Assembly: GCA_035772405.1 (NCBI GenBank)
Contig: JAYKKM010000495.1
Span: forward strand, 558,001 to 622,000
DNA length: 64,000 nt
Direction of reading: 5' to 3'
Origin: Chrysogorgia sp. JL179-B06
Lineage: Eukaryota > Cnidaria > Anthozoa > Scleralcyonacea > Chrysogorgiidae
In this document: positions 1 to 10,420 of the stretch, piece after piece
Layout: every line of letters begins with the position of its first letter
Position numbering within the stretch: the stretch's first letter is position 1
Made by a program: the position numbers and the translations under genes
The notes under the pieces: generated by a model
Told to the model about the DNA's origin: nothing
The model's input: only the letters and a program-made list of their open reading frames with translations
Database searches by the model: none

Positions 1-168
1 GAAGGAATTAAACAAATTAAGCTAAGAGATCACGTATATGACATGTGGATTACCAAAAGAGATCGACTTGGGTTTTCCACCATGACCCACAGTGAATTTG
101 CTGAATATTTATTAAATAATCACGAAGAACGACATCAAAGCCAAAATCAAGTTATACGGCAGTTATAA
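1..168 (+). CDS. C-terminal end of an unrecognised protein, cut by the window start
   Basis: An open frame runs from base 1 for 55 codons to a TAA at 166-168. It is lysine- and arginine-rich near its start and contains the segments KLRDHVYDMW and SEFAEYLL. I have the impression of a repeated animal motif of the form VY-x2-W-x3-K-x2-LGF-x5-SEFAE, which would suggest a gene of a multicopy family, but I cannot name it. The 5' part lies outside the window, so the start and any introns are not visible. It could be the last exon of a transposon gene. No gene follows closely on the same strand. Confidence 0.4.
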   Translation, partial: EGIKQIKLRDHVYDMWITKRDRLGFSTMTHSEFAEYLLNNHEERHQSQNQVIRQL

Positions 169-1530
169 GGATAGAAAGGTTATATAATCCAGGTGCACTC
201 AATGGGTGCTTGAAATGATAAGTGATAACGTGTCTATCATTTATATCCGAAAATTAGCAAATACAACTATAAAATATACGGTAGAATGTAAACCATTGAA
301 TGTTTACTTGAAATAAACGTGTATTTACCGTAATCTGTTGCCTTGCTTCGCACCTTCGCCAACAGCGATTTGATGCCGTTCAAAAGCATTTCTTCCAGCA
401 ATTGCATCTCCGCTGGTTGCCTGTTCTTCTTGGGTCCTGTTTTTACATGCTGCTTTTTTATATCCGCATGAACATCTCGACTGGGATTCGACTGAGCCGA
501 CAACTGTTTCTTCTTGCGGTGGCGGTGGTTGGCAAACTGGTGATCCGTAAGCGTTTAGATTATCTTCTGGGCCATAGCGCAACACAGTTAAATCTGGGTC
601 TGAATCAGACAGTGAAAATTTTAAAGCTAAATACTATGATTATGTTTGAAGTTTGGTGAAATGAAACCAAGGTAAAACATGCGTAGAATTTCCGTATGTA
701 AACATAAACACAAGCGCGCAATGCATAACGGTTGATACTCATTCTTTAACTTGTCGACAAGTTCAACGTACAAAGGTCGTGTCGTTTAAGTTGGCAATGC
801 TCGTGATCTAATTCGTGGTGTCTTCTGATGGAGTGCGTTTTAATTTTGGCTTAATAATTCGGTCTTCCTCGTGGCGTGTGTCTTCTGATCGAGTGCGTTT
901 GGCTTGTGTAGTTTACATTGAAGGTATTAAGTTGTATCTTTCTCGTTTTCACTTATTTACTGTACTAGGTATTTCTTTGATCATAAAATTATGTGCTTAA
1001 TAGCTTCGCTCCTCAAATTCAAATGTTATACAGTATATCCATCTGACAGTTTCAGGTGAGGAAGTCAGTCTAAATTTGGCGACAATTATTATTTTTTATT
1101 TATTTCGTCCATGCATTTGAACTATTTACATAATGCTGGTATACAGTGTATAGCAAATCATTGACTGCTATAATTTTTGCATAAGGTAAACATATTTATG
1201 CGCTAATTGCATGAATGGCTTGAACAATATTTTGTTACATGGGAATTGTTTGTATGGTTGCATTAAAGTCATTAAAGGTTCTGTAAATAAAGATGTTTTG
1301 TTGTTAACTGATGTTCCTGTCATGGTATCAATAAATGAACTTATAGTGAATAATTAGCTGGAGAAATTGCATTTACAAATTTATTTTTTGGTTTAGAAAC
1401 CTACTATGAATATTTAACACTTAATATTTACTGAGACCGAGGGAAACAGTATGTGGTCCCAGTATGAAAGACCGTCGATGAAAGCAGTATGTCAAAACAT
1501 ACTGCTTTCCCAATGTCCCAGTAAATAAGT
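169..1530. other. No convincing gene; AT-rich flank with Cys-rich minus-strand scrap
   Basis: Short open frames overlap at 267-660 on both strands. The minus-strand one contains a basic Cys-rich stretch (SRCSCGYKKAACKNR), but it has no partner exon and no family I recognise. A degenerate direct repeat sits at about 818-900, where the words gtgtcttctgat and gagtgcgttt each occur twice. The remainder is AT-rich with no coding signal, RNA gene or clear repeat. Confidence 0.3.
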
Positions 1531-1822
1531 GCTTTATTATCATACCAAGTGTCAAAGAAAAAACAAAACCTAAAGACATGAAATATTTTATTCTTCAAAC
1601 ATTAAACTAAATATAATTAAGGCGAAGGAGAGTTCATTCCAAAGGTTGCATTTTCACGTGGTATTTCACATGATTTTTTCATTATTGATGGTCGACAACA
1701 TATTATTGCCTTCTCAGAGCTATTGCAGGGGAAACAGCTAAATTTTGTCATTTTCATGTGATATACTCTCGACTAATAACACTAGAAAAAGGGAACTTTG
1801 ACACTTGGTATATAATAATGCT
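1531..1822. mobile_element. Small MITE-like element with inverted ends
   Basis: The left end reads TACCAAGTGTCAAAG (about 1542-1556), and its reverse complement CTTTGACACTTGGTA closes the unit at about 1796-1810. Similar AT-rich sequence (TTATTAT / ATAATAA) lies just outside both. The unit is about 0.29 kb, non-coding, and contains no gene. A target duplication is not clear, so the family is unassigned. Confidence 0.45.
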
Positions 1823-1877
1823 TGTTAACAATTGATTGTAACAGTGTTTCACTGTTCGCAGTGTCAGAAAATACTTT

Positions 1878-2572
1878 ATCATTGTATTTGAAAGAACACG
1901 AAAAATAATGAAAAATAGCTTTTACATGACCTTATGTCGTTCTTGAGTTACATTACATGTAACTTGAGATATGACGTCATAAGATGGACACAGCATTACA
2001 TCAAAACTAAAAAACAGGCTTATCTTTGGATTGGTTTGACTAAATTGGCTCAAACCATACAGACTTACTGAGTCAACAAGACTCAGCATTGAGATTGTTG
2101 TTATTAGGTTCCCATGGTAACAGATTCATTCCCAGGCCACTTTGTAAAGAAACAAAATGTTGTACTTTTCGTCATTGCAGTTACTTTTTTATTGTTTTAA
2201 ACAGTATTGTCACATTGGAAATCATTGAAAAAGGATGTCAACTTCCTAAAACTGGATAAGTTGCTGTAAACGGTCGAAAACAAATAATTCATATAAAGGA
2301 AGAGAGTAATCTGGAAACTCTGTTACCATAGCAACCACATTAGAACCATGACAATGTTTAGTTTTCTTGATTGAGTTAGTCAGCAAGGTTTGAATCTCTT
2401 TAGTCAAACCAGTCTGAAGATATGCCTGATTTTCAGTTTTGGTGTAATGCTGTGTCCATCTTGTGATGTCACAGCTCAAATTATATAAAGCGTAATAATT
2501 CAAGAACGGAATAACATATGAAAAGCATCTAAAAGCCATTTTTCATTATTATAAGTGTTCTTTCAAGTACAA
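1878..2572. repeat. Large diverged palindrome (two arms of about 0.3 kb)
   Basis: The right arm read on the minus strand matches the left arm read on the plus strand. Both contain TTGAAAGAACAC, a run like AATAATGAAAAAT, GATGGACACAGCATTACA, GGTTTGACTAAA, and finally a CCATGGTAACAG / GCTATGGTAACAG pair. The arms have clearly diverged by substitutions and small indels, so this is an old inverted duplication or foldback transposon. A 97-codon frame at 2246-2539 on the minus strand is intact in one arm but broken in the other, so I do not call it a gene. Confidence 0.6.
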
Positions 2573-2761
2573 TAAAAAACTGGGGCGAATTTTCATTTCA
2601 TAAACACTTTAAAGGCACCACATGAATATAATGATAAATAGCCTCCATGACAATAATACTAATATTTCAGTTAGTATCACAGATTTGGATTTTTCTTTGG
2701 TTACTAATTTCGTAATATTTGTAAATAATTGTAAATAGTTTGAAATATACACACAAAAAAA

Positions 2762-3000
2762 AACAACAGACGTTTTACGGCCGTTTTCCCCGCTTACGCA
2801 GGGGTTGGCCGGTGGTTCCCCACGACAGTTTTTTTTTATGATCGGATGCCCTTCCTGACACCAACCTTTTCTGTTAGGGGAGGACCCTTAGCCTTTGTCT
2901 CAAGAGACCAACCTACAAGGCAGCAGGTGGATTTTGAATCAGAGTTGCCTTCTCCTAGCCTTTGCCTAAAGAGGCATTGCCCTGCAAGCCAGCAGGTGGA
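2762..3000 (-). mobile_element. 3'-end fragment of a LINE, inverted relative to 5118-5188
   Basis: Bases 2762-2828 are the reverse complement, with few mismatches, of the 3' end of the LINE at 3986-5190. Both carry CGGCCGTTTTCCCCGC-type sequence and ACGCAGGGGTTGGCCGGTGG. The adjoining sequence (GGATGCCCTTCCTGACACC) also looks like LINE tail. A local direct repeat follows at about 2888-3000, with CCTAGCC/CCTTAGCC-TTTG and GCAGGTGGAT each present twice. This is a 5'-truncated copy with no coding potential. Confidence 0.6.
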
Positions 3001-3088
3001 TGCAGTTTAATGTCATACCAGGACACATGTCATACCCAGGACACATGTCATATACACACATTTGAAATATACACACATTTGAAAATAT

Positions 3089-3367
3089 TTAATTGAATAA
3101 GTCAATGTCTAATAATTCAATAATTTCGTCAATTTCCTGTTGTCCGAGTCCTTGCGACTGTCCTTGCGGCTGCGTTTGGTGTTCTTGCAGATGTGGTTGG
3201 TGTTCTTGCGGTAGAGATTCCCCTTTGTACTGCTGCCATACCTCTGGATACCTCTCCAACATGAATTTTTAAAATTTTATAGAGTCCTGACTATCCCGTT
3301 TGACTTTTTCTCGGTACCTTCTAGCACGCTCAGCTCCTGCAGATAATTGTTGATTTCTCTCAGCCAT
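3089..3367 (-). pseudogene. Small basic/glutamine-rich transposon-type ORF with one stop
   Basis: Reading leftward from the ATG at 3365-3367 the product starts MAERNQQLSAGAERARRYRE, continues VKRDSQDS, meets one in-frame TAA at about codon 36, then resumes MLERYPEVWQQYK and a Gln/His-rich stretch. It ends in an acidic helix (EIDEIIELLDIDLF) at a TAA at 3089-3091. The ERARRYREKVKRD segment resembles a basic alpha-helical motif seen in many animal transposon-derived ORFs. An acidic C-terminal helix after a Q-rich region looks like an activation or interaction tail, but that is inference. The part after the stop is only 57 codons. The single stop makes this copy a probable pseudogene. Confidence 0.45.
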
Positions 3368-3447
3368 TGCAGTCCTGAATGTTTATGGGAGTGCGTGTTC
3401 GAACTGTACTTATTATACCTATGCATGATGTGCGTTTCTCGGCATCC

Positions 3448-3884
3448 GATTGGGTCTATTATGAAAAATGGCGCCAATTTTAAAAATACTTCAGCGTGAC
3501 AAACGGAAGTGTGTTGAACTAATATTTTACTAAGGGATTATCTGAGGGTGGGTGGGTATCAAGTCGTATTTATGAAACGGGACGTTACGGGATGGCAGAG
3601 CCTAGGAATTTCCCTCCACGGGACTTTGTCGAAAAAAATTATATTTAGTTTCGAGTTCAAATGATTGGGTCTATTATGAAAAATGGCGCCAATTTTAAAA
3701 ATACTTCAGCGTGACGAACGGAAGTGTGTTGAACTAATATTTTACTAAGGGAGTATCTATTATCTGAGGGTGGGTGGGTATCAAGTCGTATTTATGAAAC
3801 GGGACGTTACGGGACGGCAGAGCCTAGGAATTTCCCTCCACGGGACTTTGTCGAAAAAAATTATATTTAGTTTCGAGTTCAAAT
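3448..3884. repeat. Tandem duplication, unit about 215-220 bp
   Basis: The sequence from GATTGGGTCTATTATG at 3448 to the GAGTTCAAAT end repeats from 3663. Copy 2 has a 7-bp extra stretch (GGGAGTATCTATTATCTGAGG versus GGGATTATCTGAGG) and a few substitutions, so duplication is recent. The unit lies just upstream of the small ORF at 3905 and overlaps the 5' side of the leftward ORF at 3089-3367, so it may be a doubled promoter or 5' leader. Confidence 0.85.
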
Positions 3885-3904
3885 GAAACCTTTCATTTGT
3901 TATC

Positions 3905-3988
3905 ATGCCTCGAATGTATAAGGACTACCCTATCTGTGGTAAGCAAGGTTTGCTTAAATTATCTAACCATTTGGGTGATTTCCACCAG
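3905..3988 (+). pseudogene. Start of a C2H2-like ORF, cut by a LINE insertion
   Basis: An ATG at 3905 opens MPRMYKDYPICGKQGLLKLS followed by NHLGDFHQLSS. This has the C-x2-C-x10-H-x4-H-like spacing of a zinc finger that begins many multicopy ORFs in basal animals; one Cys of the usual pair appears lost (YPIC rather than CPIC). At about 3988 the frame runs directly into LINE reverse transcriptase sequence (KDLEKAFDR), so the LINE is fused in frame to the first 27 or so codons. The rest of the host ORF is not seen downstream. Confidence 0.45.
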
Positions 3989-5190
3989 TTATCTTCGAAA
4001 GATCTGGAGAAAGCATTTGACAGAATTCCCAGGGAGGTGGTTAGGTGGGCGTTGAGAAAGCTGGGGGTTGAAGAATGGTTGGTGAAAGCAGTGATGACAA
4101 TGTATGAGAAAGCAAGAACTGTGGTGAGAACAAAGCATGGGAATAGTGAAGAGTTTGAGGTGAGGGTTTTGGGGTCCATCAGGGGTCGGTCCTATATGCG
4201 TGATGGAGGCGCTGATGCAAGAAGTTAGAGGGTATTCCATGGGAGTTGTTGTATGCCGATGATCTGGTTTTGATGGCTGAGAGCATTGAGGAGCTTAAGG
4301 AGAAAGTGATGCGATGGAAAGAATGCATGGAGGAAAAGGGTTTGAAGATGAACACTGGTAAGAGTGTCAAGGAAGAATAGTGGTCATGTTGAAAAGTTAG
4401 GGAAGTGGCCGTGTAGTATATGTGGGAAGGGTGTTGGAAATAATTCTATTCGATGCACAGGCTGTAGTGGATGGGTACACAAGCGGTGCTCAGGCGTGAA
4501 GGGCTCACTGGCTAGAGTTGTGGATACGTTTGTTTGTAAGGTGTGTGAAAGAGCAGAGGATCGTAGATGAGAGCATGGATCTGGGCAATGGGGTGCATTT
4601 AGAGAATGTTAAAAAGTTTTGTTAACTGGGGGATATGCTGAATGGGGGTGGAGGAGAAAATTCATCATCTGTGGCAAGGGTACGTTGTGCATGGGGAAAG
4701 TTTAAAGAGCTCTCTGGGATCCTGACAAGGAAGGAAGTGTTGCTAAAGCTGAAGGTGTATGTGGCCTGTGTGAGGAGTGCTATGGTGTATGGAAGTGAGA
4801 CGTGGGCCATGACTGTGGAGCTGAATAATAGACTGGAGAGGACAGAGATATGGATGGTGCGGTGCGGTGGATGTGTGGCGTATCGCTGAGGGATAGTGTC
4901 TAGTGAGGAGCTGAGGGAAAGAATGGGTATTGAATCGGTGTCTGACGTGGTAAAGAGGAGCCGATTAAGGGGGCTGGGACATGTGCTGCGGAAAGATGAT
5001 GGTGACTGGGTGAAGAGGTGTATGTCGCTTGAGGTTGATGCCAGGTAGTGGAGAGGGATATGAGAGAGAGTGGGCTGAAGAGGGAAGATAACACATGATC
5101 GTGGAAAGTGGAGGAAACTGTCGTGGCGAACCACCGGCCAACCCCTGCGTAAGCGGGGGAAACGGCCGTAAAACGTCTGTTGTTGTTGTA
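3986..5190 (+). mobile_element. Decayed 5'-truncated LINE with RT remnant and PHD-like finger
   Basis: The RT core starts mid-domain with DLEKAFDRIPREVVRWALRK, then breaks. A second frame at about 4230-4370 gives the LLYADDLVLMAES motif (YADD box, about 4248-4280). After that, 4364-4570 encodes a zinc finger of the form CSICGKGVG-x-NSIRC-x2-C-x2-WVHKRC with a final CKVC, which is PHD-like. Two further frames (4635-4889 and 4890-5090) encode the C-terminal region (SGILTRKE, YGSETWAMTVE, LRGLGHVLRKDDGDWVKRC-like). The 3' end matches the inverted fragment at 2762-2828. Multiple stops and frameshifts make it non-functional. The clade is uncertain; it is a non-LTR element of the kind whose RT is followed by a Cys/His module. 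Confidence 0.75.
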
Positions 5191-5388
5191 TAGACAACCT
5201 TTAATTATTTAATGCAAGCAAAAACATTTCCTGTGGATCTCAATCAATCTTCAAAATCGCCAAAATAGCGTTACGCCGCATAAGTTGTTCAGTTAAGCCA
5301 TGTATTCATTACAATTAACACATCCTTTTGGACTCCTTGTCTCGGGTGGAACTAAAACAGGGAAGATAGATCAGGTTATGATTGATCC

Positions 5389-6189
5389 TATGGAACGCCA
5401 TGTGTCCAAAAATTATTTAACGTTTATTATATGATATAATGAATTAAAATGTCATTATATATAAATAATTGATAAACGAACATATTAATATATCATATCA
5501 TGACTTGTCGCTTTTGCTATTGTTTGATATAATGTAGATTAACTTTAGCATTATATCATATAATGAATTTCCACTACAGTCATGATATGATATCATGTAA
5601 TTCCGACAAAATCATTATTTAAAACCATGAGTGTGTGTGTAATTCCTGATATCATATAATGTTTACGTTACACTATGATTTCAAATAACGACGTTTCAGT
5701 TCATTCATGATTTGATATAATGCAAAAGAACTTCACATTATATCATATCATGAATTCCGCCGAAAAGTCTTTATTTGATATAATGTAAAAGAACTTTGCA
5801 TTATATCATATCATGAATTCCGCCGAAAAGTCTTTATTTGATATAATGTAAAAGAACTTTACATTATATCATATCATGAATTCCGCCGAAAAGTCTTTAT
5901 TTGATATAATGCAATAGCGTAGTGCGCCATCTGTCCAAAAATTCAAAACTGTCCAAAAATCAATTAGTGCCGGAGCAATAGCTTCTGGTCTCGACTTCCG
6001 GTTCATGGGAGGCGGCAAAATTATCTTCTGTGACCTTTTGGCCTCGCTTTTGGCGGATTCAATATGGCGAGTGGTTTGGAAGAGTCGATATCCCGAGCTG
6101 TTCAAGGGGCAATTAGATCCGTATTGTCAGAAACATCAAGCCAGTCATCCAACGTGCCGACTAGACTTCAAGCTCAACCGTAAATTATG
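5389..6189 (+). repeat. Left long terminal inverted repeat of the 15-kb element
   Basis: Starting TATGGAACGCCATGTGT, this block is the reverse complement of 19653-20395, with small indels. It is made of near-palindromic AT-rich words (TGATATAATGCA, ATTATATCATATCATGAATT) and includes about three tandem copies, near 60 bp each, of a unit holding CCGCCGAAAAGTCTTTATTTG. The inner end carries exon-like sequence beginning at ATG 6064. The left copy is longer than the right copy because the right one lacks an internal stretch. No clean target duplication is seen outside the ends (GATCC versus CAATC). Confidence 0.85.
6064..6180 (+). pseudogene. Exon-1 copy of the HECT gene inside the left inverted repeat
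   Basis: From ATG 6064 the frame reads MASGLEESISRAVQGAIRSV, then LSETSSQSSNVP, and reaches a stop after LQAQP. The SVLxETSSQSSNxP part matches the first exon of the HECT gene in the right repeat (19653-19823, minus). In the right copy the MASGLEESIS segment is deleted, whereas the left copy keeps the ATG but has lost the clean splice donor: the right copy has ATTATGAG followed by GTGAGT, the left has ATTATGAG followed by ATTTAT. Each repeat therefore keeps a different half of what looks like one original first exon. Confidence 0.6.
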
Positions 6190-6650
6190 AGATTTATGTT
6201 AAAAAAGATCGTGAAAAGGCAGTGAAAATGCAATATATCGTCGTCGGAAGATGCAAGTTCGTAAATTAAGTTTTATAAGTGGCGTCAAAACTAAAGGTAA
6301 ACCCGTTTTCGGTTTTTTAAACCTGTTAGTCAGTTACAAAGATAGTTTTGCAAACATGTCCGAGTATGTTCTTCAGACTTTTATTTGATGTATGGCATGA
6401 TTTTCTAGAGTTAGTAGTTCAAAAGATATGGTCGTCTCAATATCTAAAATATTTACTCGGATTTTGTCAAATCCAATCCAAGCGTCGTCGCTTTTTTCAT
6501 GCTGTTAGCTATCAGTTACAAAAATATTTGTGTAGGTATGTCAGAGGCTGTTAATGAAGCTTCCATTAGATATGTAGAATGAGTTCTTAGAGTTAGTACT
6601 TCAAAAGATATTGTGGTCGGAACATTTCACTTTTGGCATGGCGTCATGGC

Positions 6651-6730
6651 AACCGAAATTTAAAATTATTATAACATCAACCCAAGTCAGTTTTAGGGTT
6701 AGGATTAGGGTTACTATTTGAATTTCGGTT
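6651..6730. mobile_element. Short foldback unit with telomere-like TTAGGG core, copy 1
   Basis: The unit is bounded by AACCGAAATT and AATTTCGGTT and contains ATTATTATAACATCAACCC and a TTAGGGTTAGGATTAGGG core. A second copy lies at 16521-16652 with the same flanks and core. Non-coding. Confidence 0.6.
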
Positions 6731-6734
6731 TGTT

Positions 6735-8525
6735 CATATATCCAGAAAGCGCCATCAGCTAGACATCACGAAATCACTCTTTGAAGGGCTTTCGCTCGAA
6801 ATTGAATAGTCCTTACATAAGATATACAAATAAATTATGTGCTTTATTATAATATTGCAGAATAACAAATGTTAATACAAATTTTGAATGGCAGATTTTA
6901 TACTTTTATTTAAATTATCCACACTATTGTTTAAATTCACCTTTGTCCTGGATAGTAGGCTTGGACAGTGCCAGTCCTAGGTTTTCAATGTATATTTTTA
7001 CACAGCTTTTGAAGGATAAATACTGTATATGTATAATTGGGTAGGTAATTAACACTCACTGTGTCAGGGGAACATGTTGGGGATTAAACAAGTGGTATCA
7101 CCTCACTGACAAGAAGCAGCTGAAAGGAATTTCATCCTGAATTAATATATATATTGGTGAAATAATTAGATTAAGCAATATCGTTCTTTGTTGTATATTA
7201 TGGACTTTTGTCATTTAATTTTTTGAAATTGTGTTACCGGTACTTGAATACCATTGAAATACTGGTACATGTATGTGCATAATTATATAATATTAATAAA
7301 AGTTAAGAAACAGAAGTCTTCTAAAAGAATAAAAGGTTTATCAGGCTTATCAATTTGGTTTAGGATAAATTTAGGTATTGAATCTTTTGGTATCTGCTTA
7401 TACTAACAATTAGACAATAAGGAACATGCAGATTACATTATTACAGTACAGTACATGTATCTGCTTATACTGACAATTAGGCAATAAGGAACATGCAGAT
7501 TACATTATTACAGTAGGGTACATGTATGTACAAGGTTATGCAGTCTCGTGAATACAATTGTACTTTGAGTAACATGAGTATGCCACTGTTACTGCAAACA
7601 TGCATGTTGAAATTTATTATTAAAAGCATAACTGGCATAATTAACTTTAATTATGTAATATATAATTAATAACATTATTATTTAAATTAATAATTATTAA
7701 AATTAATTATTAGTTTTAATAATCATTAATTTCAATAATCAAGAGTTACACAATTGGTTTCTAACCCTGCCTGCGAGACAATTTAGTGTTTGCAGACTTT
7801 CCAACTTGGGTTCTGTTCAGTACACTACCCACAGTTTGAAAATAAGCAGTTTGAAAATCTGTTCAGTTTGGCAATATTAAAGCCTCAAACAGTAAGCGGG
7901 TGAGGGGTTGTTGCGTACACGTATTTCTAGTATTTTCATATGATGACTTGCTATAGCCACAATCTCGTTCCCCACGCCGGGCTGGGGGAATTAGCACTAG
8001 AAGAAAATTAGCATTAGAATTAGAAGAAAATGCCCCACCCCTGGGCTGGGCACATGCCATGAACTAAAGATACAATGAATGCAAATAAATATTTATTTGA
8101 AAAACAATAAAAATATATTGAAAAACATCCACTAGTTTGCCTCGATTATTTCTGAACTTTTCAGAGTAAACATATAGCTTGAAGAATTTTCCTTCACATA
8201 CTACAAGTCGTCCGAACTTGCATAACATCATTCATTAAAAGGATACTATTATTATTGAATATATAACTCTGATCATCAGTGTTGCTGACCTATAGTGGCT
8301 TCATGTTCATCAGATATGTTGTGCATTCTTTAGTTTTCAAGCAAATGGTGAAATCTTTGTACAGGGATGGCTATTGCCTTTCCAAAATTTTAATTAAAAA
8401 AATATGAAGTTGCATCTTCAAGATCAGATGGTAAAAAAACTGAAAAATAATAATGTTAATATATTAATTCATGATACAGATGCATTTTGATATGCATTTT
8501 CATCATTTTTTACTATTTTTTACTA
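6735..8525. other. Non-coding, AT-rich; one 69-bp tandem duplication
   Basis: No gene is supportable. A tandem duplication of about 69 bp lies at 7390-7527 (TATCTGCTTATACT-AACAATTAG... repeated with three or four differences). At 7640-7740 the sequence is almost pure A/T with many small palindromes. At 7925-7970 a piece (TGCTATAGCCACAATCTCG) matches the hairpin at 19548-19610. Confidence 0.5.
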
Positions 8526-9242
8526 ATACTGAAAATGGCTGTAAATTCAACGATAGATGTTATTTACTGGCTGGGAGGTCCATATAGAGAAATATTTTCT
8601 CAAAGTCCCCAAAACGATCTGATGCCATGGATATTTTTTGTTTTTTGACCTTCATTTGTCACTTTAAGTCTTCATTTTTTGAGACCAAGGGAAAATATTT
8701 TTCTATACAGACCGACCAAAAACCATGAATAACATATTAATTTCTTATCATGGTTATGTTGTGACATGTTTTCACCCATTGATTTTTGTTTGCATAAATA
8801 AGTTAGACTTCCACAAATTTGTGGCTTTCATAATTGTCAGAAGCATTTGGATAATGAAATGGCTCATTCGTAATAATAATAATAAAGAATATTTATACAA
8901 TTACAGGTGCTTAATGCACTGATCCTGTTTATCATGTAATCACTTTTCCTCTCAATCTATTTTCCTCAGTGCCAAGTAAAATAGTTCATTCAATCAACAG
9001 TACATTCTTAATTGTAAAAAATATCACTTTCAGACCGTGGTTAGATATCATAAAAACTGCCCGCTCACGTAGCCAATCAAATTGCAGCATTGGATTAGAT
9101 TTCACCCGCTCATGATTAACAAAAAAATAAATCTACAGTAAGTTATTTCTTCTGTTTTAAAGTTCACTCATGAGTCATGTGTTTGTAGAGAAAGCTTCAA
9201 TGTTTCTTATATTGCAAAAATTCAATTTTTGTGTCTGTTCAG

Positions 9243-9260
9243 TGACGTCATTTTCCCGCC
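9243..9260 (+). promoter_or_regulatory. CRE-like site abutting an E2F-like site (copy 1)
   Basis: TGACGTCA (9243-9250) is a perfect palindromic CRE/ATF half-site pair and is followed immediately by TTTTCCCGCC (9251-9260), an E2F-type consensus. It lies about 160 bp upstream of the 38-nt exon at 9417-9454. The role in integrase transcription is inference; the match is exact. Confidence 0.4.
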
Positions 9261-10246
9261 ATAAACCGTTAAAAACAAAAACATACGATTTGTTGTTAAT
9301 TAGAGACTAAATAATGCATAAGCATTCAGATTTTGGTTGACTGTAGCCTCCGCACAGTGTTTCAAAGTATAAAAAGACCAACAATCAGAAACAGATTGTA
9401 TTTGATCATTTTTCAGGTGGCTAGTGATCAATTTGGTGATAATGACAACCAAAGGTATGTTAAAAAATATATATTATATTAAATCACAAAGAACTTCGCA
9501 CATTCTAAAGAACTGAAATGCATGCCACAAGATTGAAAATGGCTGTAAATTCAACGATAGATGTTATTTACTGGCTGGGAGGTCCATATAGAGAAATATT
9601 TTCTCAAAGTCCCCAAAACGATCTGATGCCATGGATATTTTTTGTTTTTTGACCTTCATTTGTCACTTTAAGTCTTCATTTTTTGAGACCAAGGGAAAAT
9701 ATTTTTCTATACAGACCGACCAAAAACCATGAATAACATATTAATTTCTTATCATGGTTATGTTGTGACATGTTTTCACCCATTGATTTTTGTTTGCATA
9801 AATAAGTTAGACTTCCACAAATTTGTGGCTTTCATAATTGTCAGAAGCATTTGGATAATGAAATGGCTCATTCGTAATAATAATAATAAAGAATATTTAT
9901 ACAATTACAGGTGCTTAATGCACTGATCCTGTTTATCATGTAATCACTTTTCCTCTCAATCTATTTTCCTCAGTGCCAAGTAAAATAGTTCATTCAATCA
10001 ACAGTACATTCTTAATTGTAAAAAATATCACTTTCAGACCGTGGTTAGATATCATAAAAACTGCCCGCTCACATAGCCAATCAAATTGCAGCATTGGATT
10101 AGATTTCACCCGCTCATGATTAACAAAAAAATAAATCTACAGTAAGTTATTTCTTCTGTTTTAAAGTTCACTCATGAGTCATGTGTTTGTAGAGAAAGCT
10201 TCAATGTTTCTTATATTGCAAAAATTCAATTTTTGTGTCTGTTCAG

Positions 10247-10264
10247 TGACGTCATTTTCCCGCC
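10247..10264 (+). promoter_or_regulatory. CRE-like site abutting an E2F-like site (copy 2)
   Basis: Same TGACGTCA plus TTTTCCCGCC arrangement in the second copy of the tandem duplication, about 157 bp upstream of the exon at 10421-10458. Confidence 0.4.
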
Positions 10265-10420
10265 ATAAACCGTTAAAAACAAAAACATACGATTTGTTGT
10301 TAATTAGAGACTAAATAATGCATAAGCATTCAGATTTTGGTTGACTGTAGCCTCCGCACAGTGTTTCAAAGTATACAAAGACCAACAATCAGAAACAGAT
10401 TGTATTTGATCATTTTTCAG

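Noticed and set aside
4622..5197. 191-codon minus-strand Ser/Pro-rich frame
   Set aside because: It is the shadow of the GC-rich plus-strand LINE C-terminal region; its composition comes from the opposite strand.
8725..8922. 65-codon protein repeated identically at 9729-9926
   Set aside because: Both copies lie in the 1004-bp tandem duplication, so identity reflects duplication, not selection. The frame has no family resemblance or coding-like composition.
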